Shown here: positions 1-8,180 of the stretch, piece after piece
Layout: each line of letters opens with the position of its first letter
Numbering within the stretch: the first letter of the stretch is position 1
Assembly: GCA_020634615.1 (NCBI GenBank)
Contig: JACKBI010000007.1
Span: 62,001-126,000, forward strand
Direction of reading: 5' to 3'
Source: Anaerolineales bacterium
GTDB lineage: Bacteria; Chloroflexota; Anaerolineae; JAAEKA01
DNA: 64,000 bases
The notes under the pieces: generated by a model
What the model saw: only the letters and a program-made list of their open reading frames with translations
Databases searched by the model: none
What the model was told of the DNA's origin: nothing
Translations under genes and position numbers: made by a program

Positions 1-273
1 GTTCTGGATGGTCTGCAAGGTCGCGATGGGCACCAGATCGACCAGCGGCAGGCTATCCAGGTCTGATGATCCATTTTCGCTGCTGGCGGATCTGGCTGGC
101 GTTTCACCTGATTGCGCCCGAAGCCAGGCGTCGATGGCATCGGACGAGAAGCGCCACTGGCCGCCCACGCGCATGGCCGGCAACTCACCGTCCTTGACCA
201 TCCGGTAGATGGTCACACGGTCGAGTTGCAGTTTTTCTTCAAGCTCGCGGGTGGTCAACAGTTTATCAGCCAT
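1..273 (-). CDS. Excisionase-family helix-turn-helix protein, N-terminal part (runs off the window)
   Basis: The first 91 codons of a small DNA-binding protein are visible; the rest lies beyond base 1. It starts at an ATG at 273 preceded by an AGGT-type ribosome binding site. The first 50 residues follow the MerR/excisionase 'HTH_17' pattern: LLTTRELEEKLQLDRVTIYR, then a recognition segment with MVKDGELPAMRVGGQWRF and an 'AIDAWL' ending. Such domains bind short DNA sites and occur in excisionases and in small Chloroflexota and Actinobacteria regulators. After about residue 60 the sequence becomes Ser-rich and then enters a second segment (LPLVDLVPIATLQTIQ) of unknown role, so this is probably a regulator with a second domain rather than a bare excisionase. 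The family call is firm; the target is unknown. Confidence 0.8.
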   Translation of the reverse strand, partial: MADKLLTTRELEEKLQLDRVTIYRMVKDGELPAMRVGGQWRFSSDAIDAWLRAQSGETPARSASSENGSSDLDSLPLVDLVPIATLQTIQN

Positions 274-578
274 TCTGACCTCGTGTGTTCCTGCTCAACG
301 TTCGCATGGATGTTAAAACTTTTCACAAGCGCGATTTGTCTGTTTGATCATGCCTGGTGAATTCTGTTACAGAATAATCGACTTGGCAAAACTTGTCAAA
401 TTTTATAAAAACAAATAACAAGATAGTAGAAATGTTGGTCGCTAAACAACTGTGATACAGTATTGGCAAAATGGTCGGCCTCACGAATCGACTCCATTCC
501 CACCGCTCTGGCCGGTCTCCAGACCGTGCCGGGCCAGGCCGCAGCCCGATCGAAATCAACGCACTGGACAGTCGCTAC
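274..578. other. Intergenic region between divergent genes
   Basis: No credible coding sequence is seen. The left half is AT-rich compared with the rest of the window (about 340-450) and probably holds the promoter of the minus-strand HTH gene, though no convincing pair of hexamers was found. At about 508-541 there is a palindromic repeat (CCGGTCTCCAGACCG and flanks) with relatives elsewhere in the window. Confidence 0.5.
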
Positions 579-607
579 TTGACAGCCGGTAGCGCGCAGG
601 CTATCAT
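579..607 (+). promoter_or_regulatory. Sigma70-type promoter giving a leaderless mRNA for the transglycosylase
   Basis: TTGACA at 579-584 and TATCAT at 602-607 are separated by 17 bases. The ATG of the next gene is at 614, exactly six bases after the -10, so the predicted transcription start is the A of the start codon. No ribosome binding site lies between them. Confidence 0.7.
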
Positions 608-613
608 CGACCC

Positions 614-3169
614 ATGCAACGAAAGCACCACAACCTGCACTCTCGCGTTACCTTGATGGTCTTCACTGCCCTGGCCCTCGTTCTGCTGGCTGGCTGTAAT
701 CAAAGTGACGAAACGCCCGCGCCGGCCAGTCCGACAGACACACCGGCGGCTGCAACGGCTCCTTCTCTGCCTGACGCCGCTGCCTCGCCGGAAGCAGTCG
801 CCGCCGTGTCGGCTGAACCACCAACCGCGACGCCTGTGGACACCGCGACCAGCACGCCCTCACCCAGCGCCACACCGACCGAGACACCAGGGGCCACCGA
901 AACGCCCACGGCCACCGCGACACCCACGCAGCCACCCAGCCAGGCGCTGGCCGAGGCGCGCCACCTGCACGACAACGGCGACTACGCTGGCGCGCGCCAG
1001 CTATTCGCTGAACTGATACAAGCCCAGCCTGATAGTCCTGAAGGCCAGGAGGCGCGCTGGCGGCTGGGACTGGCCTATCTCGAAGACGAGCAGCCCACCG
1101 AAGCGGTGGTCGCCCTGGAGCTTGCGCGCCAGCAAACGCCGCCCGCGGCGTTGCCGGTCGAGATCGACTTCTGGATTGGTCAGGCGCTGGGTGAGATCGG
1201 CAACCCGACCGGCGCGGTCGAGGCCTATCGCCGCTATCTTGCCAACGACGACACGCTGGCCGGCGAGGTCAACCTGCGCATCGGTCGCCACTTGCTGGAA
1301 GCCGGTGACAACGACGCAGCGATCACGGCTTTCGACCAGGCAGTGGCAACCGCTGCCGACAACTTCGTGCTCTTTGCCGCGCAGGAGGACCTGGCTGGCA
1401 TCTATCACGACCGCGGCGACACGGCCGCGGCTGTTGCGCAACTGGATGCCATCGTGGGACGCAGTCAGTTTGCCCGCTACCGCGCTGAGTTGCAACAGCG
1501 GGCCGGCCAGTGGTTGGCGGACGCCGGTGACAGCACCGCCGCGCTGGACCGCTACCGCCGCGCGATTGCCGAAGAAGAGACCAGCCCCGGCGCGCTGAAT
1601 GCGGCCAATGCGCTGGCTGCCGCCGGCCAACCGCTGGATGACTATACCTACGCCCGTATCCTGCTGGGCAACGGGCTGTATGCCGACGGCATCGCGACCA
1701 TGTATCGCTATTTCGACGCCACGCCTGACCATCCGGCTGAGCCGCATCTGCAGGTTGCCGAGGCCTACTTCAGCCAACGGGAATACACCAGCGCGCTGGC
1801 CGAATGGCAAAACCTGCTCGACACGCATCCCGAGTACAGCAACCGCGCCGGGGTGCTGATCCGCATGGCCGTCGCCAACAGCCGGCTGGGCAACACAGCC
1901 ACCGCCCGCTCGCTTTATAAGCAGGCCGGCACGCCGGCCGCGCTGCTGGAGGCGGCCCGTGTGTCGGAGCGTGAGGGCGATTGCCAGACGGCCGCGACAG
2001 AATACCTCGATCTGGCGCGGCTTTATCCCGCGGCCGCCGACGCGGGCGAGGCGCTCTACCGGGCCGGTGTCTGCCAGTACGAGCTGGGTCAGACCGAAGC
2101 TGCTGTGGACGCGTGGCAGCGGCTGGTGGATGGCTACCAGAGCAACACCTATGCACACGCGGGTCGATTCTGGGCCGGCAAGGGCGCGCTGGAACTGGGT
2201 GACGCCGCGCGGGCCGGCCAGCTTTGGCAAGGACTGGCGAATGAAGCGGCCGACAGCTACTACACCGCACGCGCGGCTGAAATCGCGGCGGGCAGTGATC
2301 AGTTAGCAGTGATCAGTGACCAGTGGAAGGCGATGGGGACCGCGAGCAGCAACGCTGCGGCGACCGATGATGAGCTTCAAAGCGACGCGGAGCAGTGGCT
2401 GACCAGTTGGGCAGCGCCAGGCAGCGATCCTGTCAGCCTGCGGCAACTGCCCGCGGAGGTGGCCGCCGACCCGCAGCTTGCCCGCGGCGAGGCCTATCTG
2501 CGCGCCGGGATGCGCGGCGAGGCGCTGCGCGAGCTGGATGAGCTGCGCGAGCGTTACAACGATTCACCATTGGCCCAGTACGCGCTGGCGCTTCACTTCC
2601 GCGATCTGGGGTTGTATCGTCACGCCACGCTGGCTGCGGTGCGTACGGGAGCGCTTAGCCCCGCCGGGCTGTTCGCCTCGCCGCTCTTCATCCAGCGCAT
2701 GGCCTATCCGACCTACTTCTCCGACCTGGTTGAAGCTGAGGCTGCGGCCCGCGGCCTTGACCCGCTGCTGATCTATTCGCTGATTCGCCAGGAGAGCTTT
2801 TTCGAACGCGGCGCACGCTCCTTCGCCGCCGCCCAGGGGTTGACCCAGGTGATTCCCAGCACGGCTGAATGGATCGCAAACGCCATTGGCTGGCCGAACT
2901 TCCAGCCGGATGATATCTACAAGCCGTATATCAACGTCAAATTTGGCACCTATTACCTCTTTGCGGCGCTCGAGATGTTCGACGGTAACCCATATCCCGC
3001 ACTGGTGGGCTACAATGCCGGGCCAGGCAACGCTCAATATTGGCTCGACCAGGCCGCCACCGACGACAACGATCTCTACGTTGAAGAGATCAGCATCAGC
3101 GAGCCGAAGCTCTACGTCCGGCGAGTCCTGGCACACCTGGCAAACTACCAGCGTCTCTACGGCAAGTAG
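614..3169 (+). CDS. TPR-rich lipoprotein lytic transglycosylase (SLT domain)
   Basis: 851 residues. A lipoprotein signal peptide ends in LLAGC near residue 28, so the protein should be anchored on the outer face of the membrane. Residues about 30-110 are a Thr/Pro/Ala-rich linker, about 115-600 are tetratricopeptide-like helical repeats, and about 700-851 are a Slt70-type lysozyme-like domain. The catalytic glutamate is E727 in LIRQESFFE, followed by AAQGLTQVIPSTAEW and the GYNAGPGNA motif. The family cleaves the MurNAc-GlcNAc bond of peptidoglycan. The start is fixed by the signal peptide and by the leaderless promoter just upstream. Oddity: at 2293-2324 an intergenic-type repeat is read in frame as a short insert (SDQLAVISDQWKAMG). 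The cytochrome c gene follows on the same strand. Confidence 0.9.
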   Translation: MQRKHHNLHSRVTLMVFTALALVLLAGCNQSDETPAPASPTDTPAAATAPSLPDAAASPEAVAAVSAEPPTATPVDTATSTPSPSATPTETPGATETPTATATPTQPPSQALAEARHLHDNGDYAGARQLFAELIQAQPDSPEGQEARWRLGLAYLEDEQPTEAVVALELARQQTPPAALPVEIDFWIGQALGEIGNPTGAVEAYRRYLANDDTLAGEVNLRIGRHLLEAGDNDAAITAFDQAVATAADNFVLFAAQEDLAGIYHDRGDTAAAVAQLDAIVGRSQFARYRAELQQRAGQWLADAGDSTAALDRYRRAIAEEETSPGALNAANALAAAGQPLDDYTYARILLGNGLYADGIATMYRYFDATPDHPAEPHLQVAEAYFSQREYTSALAEWQNLLDTHPEYSNRAGVLIRMAVANSRLGNTATARSLYKQAGTPAALLEAARVSEREGDCQTAATEYLDLARLYPAAADAGEALYRAGVCQYELGQTEAAVDAWQRLVDGYQSNTYAHAGRFWAGKGALELGDAARAGQLWQGLANEAADSYYTARAAEIAAGSDQLAVISDQWKAMGTASSNAAATDDELQSDAEQWLTSWAAPGSDPVSLRQLPAEVAADPQLARGEAYLRAGMRGEALRELDELRERYNDSPLAQYALALHFRDLGLYRHATLAAVRTGALSPAGLFASPLFIQRMAYPTYFSDLVEAEAAARGLDPLLIYSLIRQESFFERGARSFAAAQGLTQVIPSTAEWIANAIGWPNFQPDDIYKPYINVKFGTYYLFAALEMFDGNPYPALVGYNAGPGNAQYWLDQAATDDNDLYVEEISISEPKLYVRRVLAHLANYQRLYGK
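2293..2324. repeat. Family A repeat (CAGTGATCAGT units) inside a coding region
   Basis: Three degenerate copies of the CAGTGATCAGT unit that elsewhere in this window is found between genes (9271-9358, 30880-30966, 42836-42950). Here it keeps the frame of the transglycosylase and falls between the TPR region and the catalytic domain. Confidence 0.7.
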
Positions 3170-3228
3170 GCGACATTATCCACGTAACGCCCTGATCGCC
3201 TTGTAGCACCTTTCTTGGAGCGCATAGC

Positions 3229-3609
3229 ATGTCGAAACGAATCCTCCCCTGGGTCGCGATTGCCATGGCCGGCCTGCTGACTGCCTGCGGTGGCGCGGCC
3301 GAGCCGACACCTGCCCCCACCCTGGATCCAGAAATGGCACGCGGCAAGCGGGTGTTTGAGGCCAACTGCGGCGCCTGCCACAGCCTGGTGCCCGACACTG
3401 TTCTGGTTGGCCCGTCGCTGGCTGATATCAACACGCGCGCTGCTACCCTCGTCGACGGTCTCGATGCCCGCGCCTACATTTACACATCGATCATGCGCCC
3501 CGACGACTATCTGGTGGACGGCTTTCAGAATCTGATGCCCAGCACGCTGGCCAAATCGCTCAGCGGCGAGGACATTGACGCGGTTGTCGCGTATTTGCTG
3601 GCACAGTAA
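3229..3609 (+). CDS. Lipoprotein c-type cytochrome
   Basis: 126 residues. The signal peptide ends in a lipobox with Cys at residue 20 (GLLTAC), followed by a short Pro-rich linker. One haem-binding motif, C47-G-A-C50-H51, marks covalent haem c attachment, and Met103 in QNLMPSTL is the likely distal ligand, as in class I cytochromes c. The fold ends with a helix (GEDIDAVVAYLLAQ) typical of such domains. It probably acts as a membrane-tethered electron carrier on the outside of the cell. GGAG stands about nine bases before the ATG. No oxidase gene lies nearby, so the partner is unknown. Confidence 0.9.
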   Translation: MSKRILPWVAIAMAGLLTACGGAAEPTPAPTLDPEMARGKRVFEANCGACHSLVPDTVLVGPSLADINTRAATLVDGLDARAYIYTSIMRPDDYLVDGFQNLMPSTLAKSLSGEDIDAVVAYLLAQ

Positions 3610-3632
3610 TTGGCCAGGCGCACCCCTTCAAG

Positions 3633-4061
3633 CTATCGCGCTTCCCCCTGAATGGTTACTACCAGCCGGCGGCTGCCGCCATGGTCGCGGTGCTCACAGA
3701 GGTAGATGCCCTGCCACGTTCCCAGGGCCAGCCGGCCGGCGCTGATGGGCACGGTGACGCTGCTGCCCAGGATCGACGCCTTGATGTGCGAGGTCATGTC
3801 GTCCGGGCCTTCGTAGGTGTGACGGTAGTAGGGGGCGTCCTCGGGGACCAGAACGTTGAAGTGGCTCTCGAAGTCGGCGCGCACCGTGGGATCGGCGTTT
3901 TCGTTGATGGTCAACGAGGCCGAGGTGTGCTGGATGAAGATGTGCGCCAGGCCGACCGCGAATTGGCGCAGTTCTGGTACGTGCTCGATGATCTCGCGTG
4001 TGATGAGGTGAAAGCCGCGCTGCCGCGGGCTGAGGCGGATCTGCTTCTGTATCCAGGTCAT
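3633..4061 (-). CDS. yjbQ: YjbQ/UPF0047 family protein
   Basis: 142 residues, the normal length of this one-domain family. Recognisable blocks are FIQHTSASLTINENADP, MTSHIKASILGSSVTVPI and LGTWQGIYLCEHRDHGG, which contain the conserved His and Glu residues of the trimeric YjbQ fold. Some members have been reported to show thiamine-phosphate synthase activity; the physiological role is not settled. The gene is convergent with the cytochrome c gene and lies downstream of the Gre-domain gene on the same strand. Confidence 0.88.
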   Translation of the reverse strand: MTWIQKQIRLSPRQRGFHLITREIIEHVPELRQFAVGLAHIFIQHTSASLTINENADPTVRADFESHFNVLVPEDAPYYRHTYEGPDDMTSHIKASILGSSVTVPISAGRLALGTWQGIYLCEHRDHGGSRRLVVTIQGEAR

Positions 4062-4081
4062 GGGGAAGTTTCCAGGTTCTC

Positions 4082-4164
4082 AGGTGACAGGCACTTGGAC
4101 GGGTGGGTCGGGTAGCTGTCCACGCGGAGGGCAGGCTGGTCTGCCCAGTGAAGTGCCAGTCACC
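4082..4164. terminator. Large stem-loop overlapping the stop of the Gre-domain gene
   Basis: AGGTGACAGGCACTT (4082-4096) pairs with AAGTGCCAGTCACC (4151-4164) with one mismatch, and a second hairpin GGGCAG/CTGCCC (4129-4146) lies inside the loop. The outer right arm includes the stop codon at 4160-4162. No clear T-run follows, so it may be a transcript-end structure rather than a standard intrinsic terminator. Confidence 0.5.
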
Positions 4165-4573
4165 GGTCGGGTTCCTCTGTCACGTCGCTCATGTCGTAGT
4201 CGCCCCATTTGCCGCTGAACGAAGCGGCGAACACCTCGGCATCGGTGCGTTGGGCAGCGTTCAGCGCCTTCTTCAAGACGGCTTCGCGCTGCTCGCGCAC
4301 CTCCTCCAGGTCGCCGGTCTCAGCGCGGCTGACGCTGATGACCCGCACGCGACGGATGTCGCCCATGACGTAGGCAACCTCGCTGCCGGCCTGCAAGCCA
4401 CGGATGGCTTGCGCCAGCGGCGTCGTCGCGGCCAACAGGCCGCGCGCCAGGTCGGCATATTTCTCGCGTACGATGTCAAATGCCATCGGCTCGCGTTCAC
4501 CATGTTGGTCGATCAGCTCAACCTCGACGTGTGCGCCGATGCCGATGGTAAGAGGTGGCTGTTGGTCAGACAT
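4160..4573 (-). CDS. Small protein with a GreA/GreB C-terminal-like domain and no N-terminal coiled coil
   Basis: 137 residues from an ATG at 4573. Residues about 8-75 (GAHVEVELIDQHGE ... TTPLAQAIRGLQAGSEVAYV ... RRVRVISV) follow the FKBP-like C-terminal domain of the transcript-cleavage factors GreA/GreB and of Rnk. The acidic coiled coil that Gre factors insert into the RNA polymerase channel is absent from the N-terminus. Instead a charged helical stretch (ETGDLEEVREQREAVLKKAL) follows the domain. By analogy with Rnk it may bind RNA polymerase; that is inference. The start is uncertain because no strong ribosome binding site is seen. The reading frame stays open 49 codons further upstream, but that stretch has no domain character. 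Confidence 0.65.
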   Translation of the reverse strand: MSDQQPPLTIGIGAHVEVELIDQHGEREPMAFDIVREKYADLARGLLAATTPLAQAIRGLQAGSEVAYVMGDIRRVRVISVSRAETGDLEEVREQREAVLKKALNAAQRTDAEVFAASFSGKWGDYDMSDVTEEPDR

Positions 4574-4641
4574 GATGTTGGTCGCGAAATGGCAGAAGCG
4601 GTATCTGTCGGTCTGGCATTGCCAGCTGAGGCCTGACCACG

Positions 4642-4671
4642 ATTGTACCGGAAGGTCACCACTTGTGCGAA
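4642..4671 (-). promoter_or_regulatory. Possible promoter of the Gre-domain gene
   Basis: On the minus strand TTCGCA and TACAAT (plus-strand 4642-4647) are 18 bases apart, giving a leader of about 60 bases before the ATG at 4573. The -35 match is weak. Confidence 0.35.
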
Positions 4672-4868
4672 TGACAGTGTACGCACTTTGGTCTGGAGCG
4701 CGGCGACGCCCGCCAGCCATCCCGGGAAGTAGGATTGGCTGCGGGCGTCAGAACTCAGGACATCACTGGGCACTCAAAGGACTCGACCTGAAGGACTGGT
4801 TTGTTGCAATCAATTCAGTCAAGACCACTGGCGGCACCCTTCGGCCCAATTGAAGTGCCCGGAATTCG

Positions 4869-5426
4869 TCAGTTCGCGTTGATGTGTGCAGTACAGTTAA
4901 CTACCCCTTGGTTGGGATGATAGACGCAGCGATAGCCAGTCGCTACGTGAACCGGACTGCCGTCAGGTGCCGTCAACCATCCGTGTGCTGAGCCCCCAAA
5001 AGAATTGGTGTTGTCTGTCCCGTGTACGTTGACGACGCCAGTCGCCAGCGGTGTTATGTTGAGCATGTCATCGCATGTTAAGGGATTGGGTTGCGTAGTC
5101 CACGGGAACAGCGTCGCCTGCACGGGGCCTTGCATGTGATGCAGAATCCGTCGAACGCCATCGTGTTCCGGCAAGAATATCTCTTGCATCGAGATTACAT
5201 CTACAGTGTAGGGATCGCCGGCGCAATAGGCTACAATGTCCAGCCCTTCGCAGATGGCGAGGCCGGTGTCGACGTCGTGTCCACACACAATCCCATAGGT
5301 TTCGTACGCATCTTGAAATCGGATGACGTAGGCACCGCCGTTGTCCGGTGGAGGATCGGCGTACGCGGGAACACCTGCCGCTAACAGAAGCAGCGACAGC
5401 AACACCAGCACTGATACGAATTTCAT
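4869..5426 (-). CDS. Secreted protein of unknown function
   Basis: 185 residues. An AGGAGG ribosome binding site (minus strand, just above 5426) decides the ATG at 5426, from which a clear Sec signal peptide runs (MKFVSVLVLLSLLLLAAG, cleavage after AYA). The mature part of about 160 residues has five cysteines (in CGHD, CEGLD, CAGDPY, CDDM and CVYHP) plus one near the end (NCTAH), suggesting disulfides, and few charged residues. It is probably an extracellular beta-rich protein. I do not recognise a family. Neighbours are also secreted proteins. Confidence 0.7.
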   Translation of the reverse strand: MKFVSVLVLLSLLLLAAGVPAYADPPPDNGGAYVIRFQDAYETYGIVCGHDVDTGLAICEGLDIVAYCAGDPYTVDVISMQEIFLPEHDGVRRILHHMQGPVQATLFPWTTQPNPLTCDDMLNITPLATGVVNVHGTDNTNSFGGSAHGWLTAPDGSPVHVATGYRCVYHPNQGVVNCTAHINAN

Positions 5427-5823
5427 GAGCTTCCTCCTCGAAGTGTAGAGTTGTGAAAAGATAGACCGTGACCCTTCCCTTGCGATCACTTGGTCCGTAG
5501 ACTGTCTTGAGCTTACCACGATTCGCTTTCCGGCGCTATGAAATACTTCACAAAAAGCAGTGAATTTGCCCACAGATTTGTCAGTTGAACGGCAAACCGG
5601 GATCATCGACATCAACGACGTGATCACCGTGACCGGCGAGTGGGGTAGGCCACACCAATGACATCCCCTTTTCCGATGCAAGCCTCTCCTGCTACAAGAT
5701 TTCGCTGGGATTTCGGAGGGACTGCATTTTGAAACTGAAAGAGACCGGGCAGCATGCGGCGCCGCTCGGTCTATTTGTTGGTCGCTGATATCGCCGGCTG
5801 ATCCGGCAGCCAGACGGCCGATC
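5427..5823. other. Intergenic region with one coding remnant
   Basis: Apart from the dockerin-like remnant at 5584-5661 nothing coding is seen. The stretch upstream of 5426 should hold the promoter of the secreted-protein gene; no clean hexamer pair was found. Confidence 0.4.
5584..5661 (+). pseudogene. C-terminal remnant of a secreted protein with a dockerin-like repeat
   Basis: A short open stretch reads TGIIDINDVITVTGEWG and then a stop at 5659-5661. The DINDVITV core with a GEWG end resembles the calcium-binding type I dockerin-like repeat that closes many Chloroflexota secreted proteins. There is no start codon or domain in front of it, so it is most likely the tail of a deleted gene. 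Confidence 0.4.
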
Positions 5824-6267
5824 TTAGCTCTTGATCAGGGGTAGGAATACCTTCATCATGGTCGACTGCGGTGTCGCCGTTGCGGTCGGCGTGGCGGTCG
5901 ATCCCGGTACTGAGGTTGGCGTCCGCGTTGGTGTCGCGGTCCGCGTCGGTGTCCATGTGGGTGTCGCCGTCCGCGTCGGTGTGGCCGTCGCCTGCGACGT
6001 GGAGGTAGCGGTCGGCGTCGGCACCTGGCCGGCGGTCTGGTCATTGCCCCAGAAGCCGCCGCGCAGGGTGTAGCCGCTGCCGGTCAGGTTGCCTGCATCC
6101 GGCTGGCCGACGGTGCCCTGCAAGGCGTAGCCGCTGCCTGAGCTGACGCCGCCGCCGCTGTCGCTGGTGTTCCAGGTCAGGTCGTAGCCGCCGCCCGACT
6201 GGGCCAGCGCTACGGCTGCGAAGGCGAACACCAGAAGCGGCGCAAGGAAGATGCGTAGTCGTTTCAT
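5824..6267 (-). CDS. Secreted protein with 'GYTLRGGFW' motif, Thr-Pro tail and hydrophobic C-terminus
   Basis: 147 residues counted from an internal ATG at 6267, where a clean signal peptide begins (MKRLRIFLAPLLVFAFAAVA). The mature N-terminus carries the glycine-rich pattern GYALQGTVGQPDAGNLTGSG then YTLRGGFWG, seen in many Chloroflexota secreted proteins. Next come about 60 residues of Thr-Pro repeats and a final KVFLPLIKS, a hydrophobic block plus basic end of the kind found at the C-terminus of many secreted proteins in this phylum. There is no ribosome binding site before the ATG, and the reading frame is open upstream into the neighbouring repeat protein, so it may be translated only as part of that fusion. 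The function is unknown; surface display is an inference. Confidence 0.6.
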   Translation of the reverse strand: MKRLRIFLAPLLVFAFAAVALAQSGGGYDLTWNTSDSGGGVSSGSGYALQGTVGQPDAGNLTGSGYTLRGGFWGNDQTAGQVPTPTATSTSQATATPTRTATPTWTPTRTATPTRTPTSVPGSTATPTATATPQSTMMKVFLPLIKS

Positions 6268-7494
6268 ACTGCCATTTGCAGTGTTGACGAGCAACGTAGT
6301 ATTGGTCGTTCCGGGGCTGGGCGTGAAGAGGCCGAATCTGGGAGTGACGGTCCCGTTGCCGAGTTGGATGCCATCGTCGCTCGTCTCGCCAACCCACAGA
6401 CCATCTCTTGCAGCGGAGGCTACGCCGAAGCCGTCAGCCCCAGTCGTGGCAACCAAGAAACCATTGTTGCTGGCAGAATTCACCCATACCCCAACGCCGC
6501 CAGTCTGGCCTACAGACAAGCCGTCGTTCGTGGTCGAGCCTACCCGCACGCCGGTGGTAGCCACGTCCACCTTGAACCCGATGTCTGCCGTGCCCACGCC
6601 GACACCGTTTCCACCAGCCGAGTTCACGAACAAGCCTGAACCTGTCACTGTTCCTACGCCAAAGCCGTTGGCTGCCGAGTCAACTCCCACGCCAGTTCCG
6701 GTCGCCGAGACCACTTGTACGCCTTGTCCCGCCGAGACCACTTGTACGCCTTGTCCCGCCGAGTTCACAAGGATGCCTTGATTGGTTGCCGAGTGTACTC
6801 GCACCCCGGTAGGCGCCGAGACCACCCGCACGCCGGTGTCAGACGCCGAGTCGACAAACATGCCGGTGCCCGTGGCGTTTTCTACGTAGACGCCTGTGCC
6901 CGCCGAACTCACCTTCACTCCCGTGCCAGCCGAGGGCACGTTCACGCCGTTGCCGCCCGGCGAGCTGACGGTGAGTCCGCTGCCGTTGCCGCTGTTGGTC
7001 AGGTTCAGGATGCCGGCAGACATGTTGCCGGTCACGCTCGCGCCCGGCCGCAGGCTCAGGGCGTAGGGTGCGGCAGTCAGCGATTGGCGCGGCTACAGCG
7101 TGGCGTAGCTTCCGCCGCCGGCGGGGCAGCGCACACGGATTTCCAGCCAGCGACCCTGGCCGTCGAAGGCGTTGGGACCGAAATCAAGCTCGGCCGAGAA
7201 GCGGCCTTCGCTGACGGCCAGCCCATAGCGTGACTCGAGTCCACCGATCTGCGAACCGCCGCCGGACGCGTTGTACAGGCGGAATTCGAAGTCACAACTG
7301 CCGTTGATGGCCGTGCCGTTCTTCTGCAGGTAGCCCTGGTAGGTAAAGGACGAGGACACGTCGGCGGCAGGCGCAACAGGCGCCTCAGGTGGGCCTTGCT
7401 GCGCAAGGGCGCGGCCGCTGAACATCGGGCTGGCAAAGCCGGCCAGCAGCATTGCTGTGGCCAAGATTACGGTTACTAGATACTTTCGGATCAT
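6268..7494 (-). pseudogene. Secreted repeat protein interrupted by an amber codon
   Basis: From an ATG at 7494 with an AGGAG site a signal peptide runs (MIRKYLVTVILATAMLLAG), followed by a domain with FTYQGYLQKNGTAINGSCDF and GQGRWLEIRV. At 7093-7095 the frame meets TAG, yet after it the same frame continues exactly as the family does (PRQSLTAAPYALSLRPGA) and then for over 230 residues as short repeats ending in 'V.SA' (for example VKVSSAGTGVYVENA). Relatives have Ser or Thr at the TAG position, so TCG to TAG is the simplest cause. The repeats, about nine residues each, look like a beta-helix or tail-fibre-like stalk. A 27-base tandem duplication lies at about 6708-6761. At its 3' end the frame runs without a stop into the next signal-peptide protein. 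Confidence 0.7.
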
Positions 7495-7669
7495 CGGGGT
7501 GTTCTCCTGTCGTGCGTGGTAGAGTTGAGTTGGGTTCGATTCCGCGTCGTGCGGGTTGGCGCCATAGGTCTGCGGGAGGCAAAGCGCTGGCAGTCGGGTT
7601 GAGTTGTGATCGGTTCCTCCTTTTTTATGCAAGGCCACCGTTGACCGAATGGTTGGCTGGCTGACGTTG

Positions 7670-8008
7670 CTACCTCCAGCTCGAAACTAACTCTGGCATC
7701 AACTTGTAGCTCGCCTCTGCCAGATCCAGCCCGGATACGGTGAGCAGTTCCTGCCGGAACCAGCAATCAAAGGGGCGCTGCGACGTAGCCAGCGCATGCA
7801 ACACGTGGTCGGGCGAAGCGGTTTCCATAAGGATGATGACCGTGGCAGCCGTCACCGTCTCATGAATCCAGATTCGTTCCTCGTCGATGCCCATCTGGCT
7901 GCGTGACACAGCATATGCGTCACCGCGCCCGGTGCTTATCTCCTGGACAAAGCGCCGGCAGATCTCCGTGCGTCCAGGCAGAATTGGGCTAACGAGGATG
8001 AGTTGCAT
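7670..8008 (-). CDS. DUF6176-like protein
   Basis: 112 residues starting at MQLILVSPILPGRTE. The pattern is a first strand, a helix (EICRRFVQEI), the segment MGIDEERIWI, a strand with TVIILMET, a DPFD-like block (SQRPFDCWFRQEL) and GLDL. This matches small one-domain dimeric alpha/beta barrel proteins of the DUF6176 type, whose activity is unknown. The start was chosen because residues further upstream are not conserved-looking; its ribosome binding site is weak. The terminator at 8181-8236 lies upstream of it. Confidence 0.6.
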   Translation of the reverse strand: MQLILVSPILPGRTEICRRFVQEISTGRGDAYAVSRSQMGIDEERIWIHETVTAATVIILMETASPDHVLHALATSQRPFDCWFRQELLTVSGLDLAEASYKLMPELVSSWR

Positions 8009-8180
8009 GATGGTTCGCTCACAGTGTGTGTGCTCCTGGGTCGAAACTGCTTCCATTGAACTGTGGTGACGCGTGAAGAATAACAAACCAGCGTAACAAG
8101 AGCGTAACAGGATCAGGAAGAGGACGTGTAGGACGAGCATAGTGCGACCAATGCTGAGCTCCGGACGACTTTGGATGCGC
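8009..8180. other. Short intergenic region
   Basis: Nothing coding is seen. It should hold the promoter of the minus-strand DUF6176-like gene. Confidence 0.3.

Noticed and set aside
1001..2230. Minus-strand open frame of 409 codons opposite the transglycosylase
   Set aside because: Antisense shadow of the TPR region; no domain is visible and no start signal.
6700..6770. 27-base direct repeats as a CRISPR or attachment site
   Set aside because: They follow the codon periodicity of the stalk-protein repeats and are a coding duplication.
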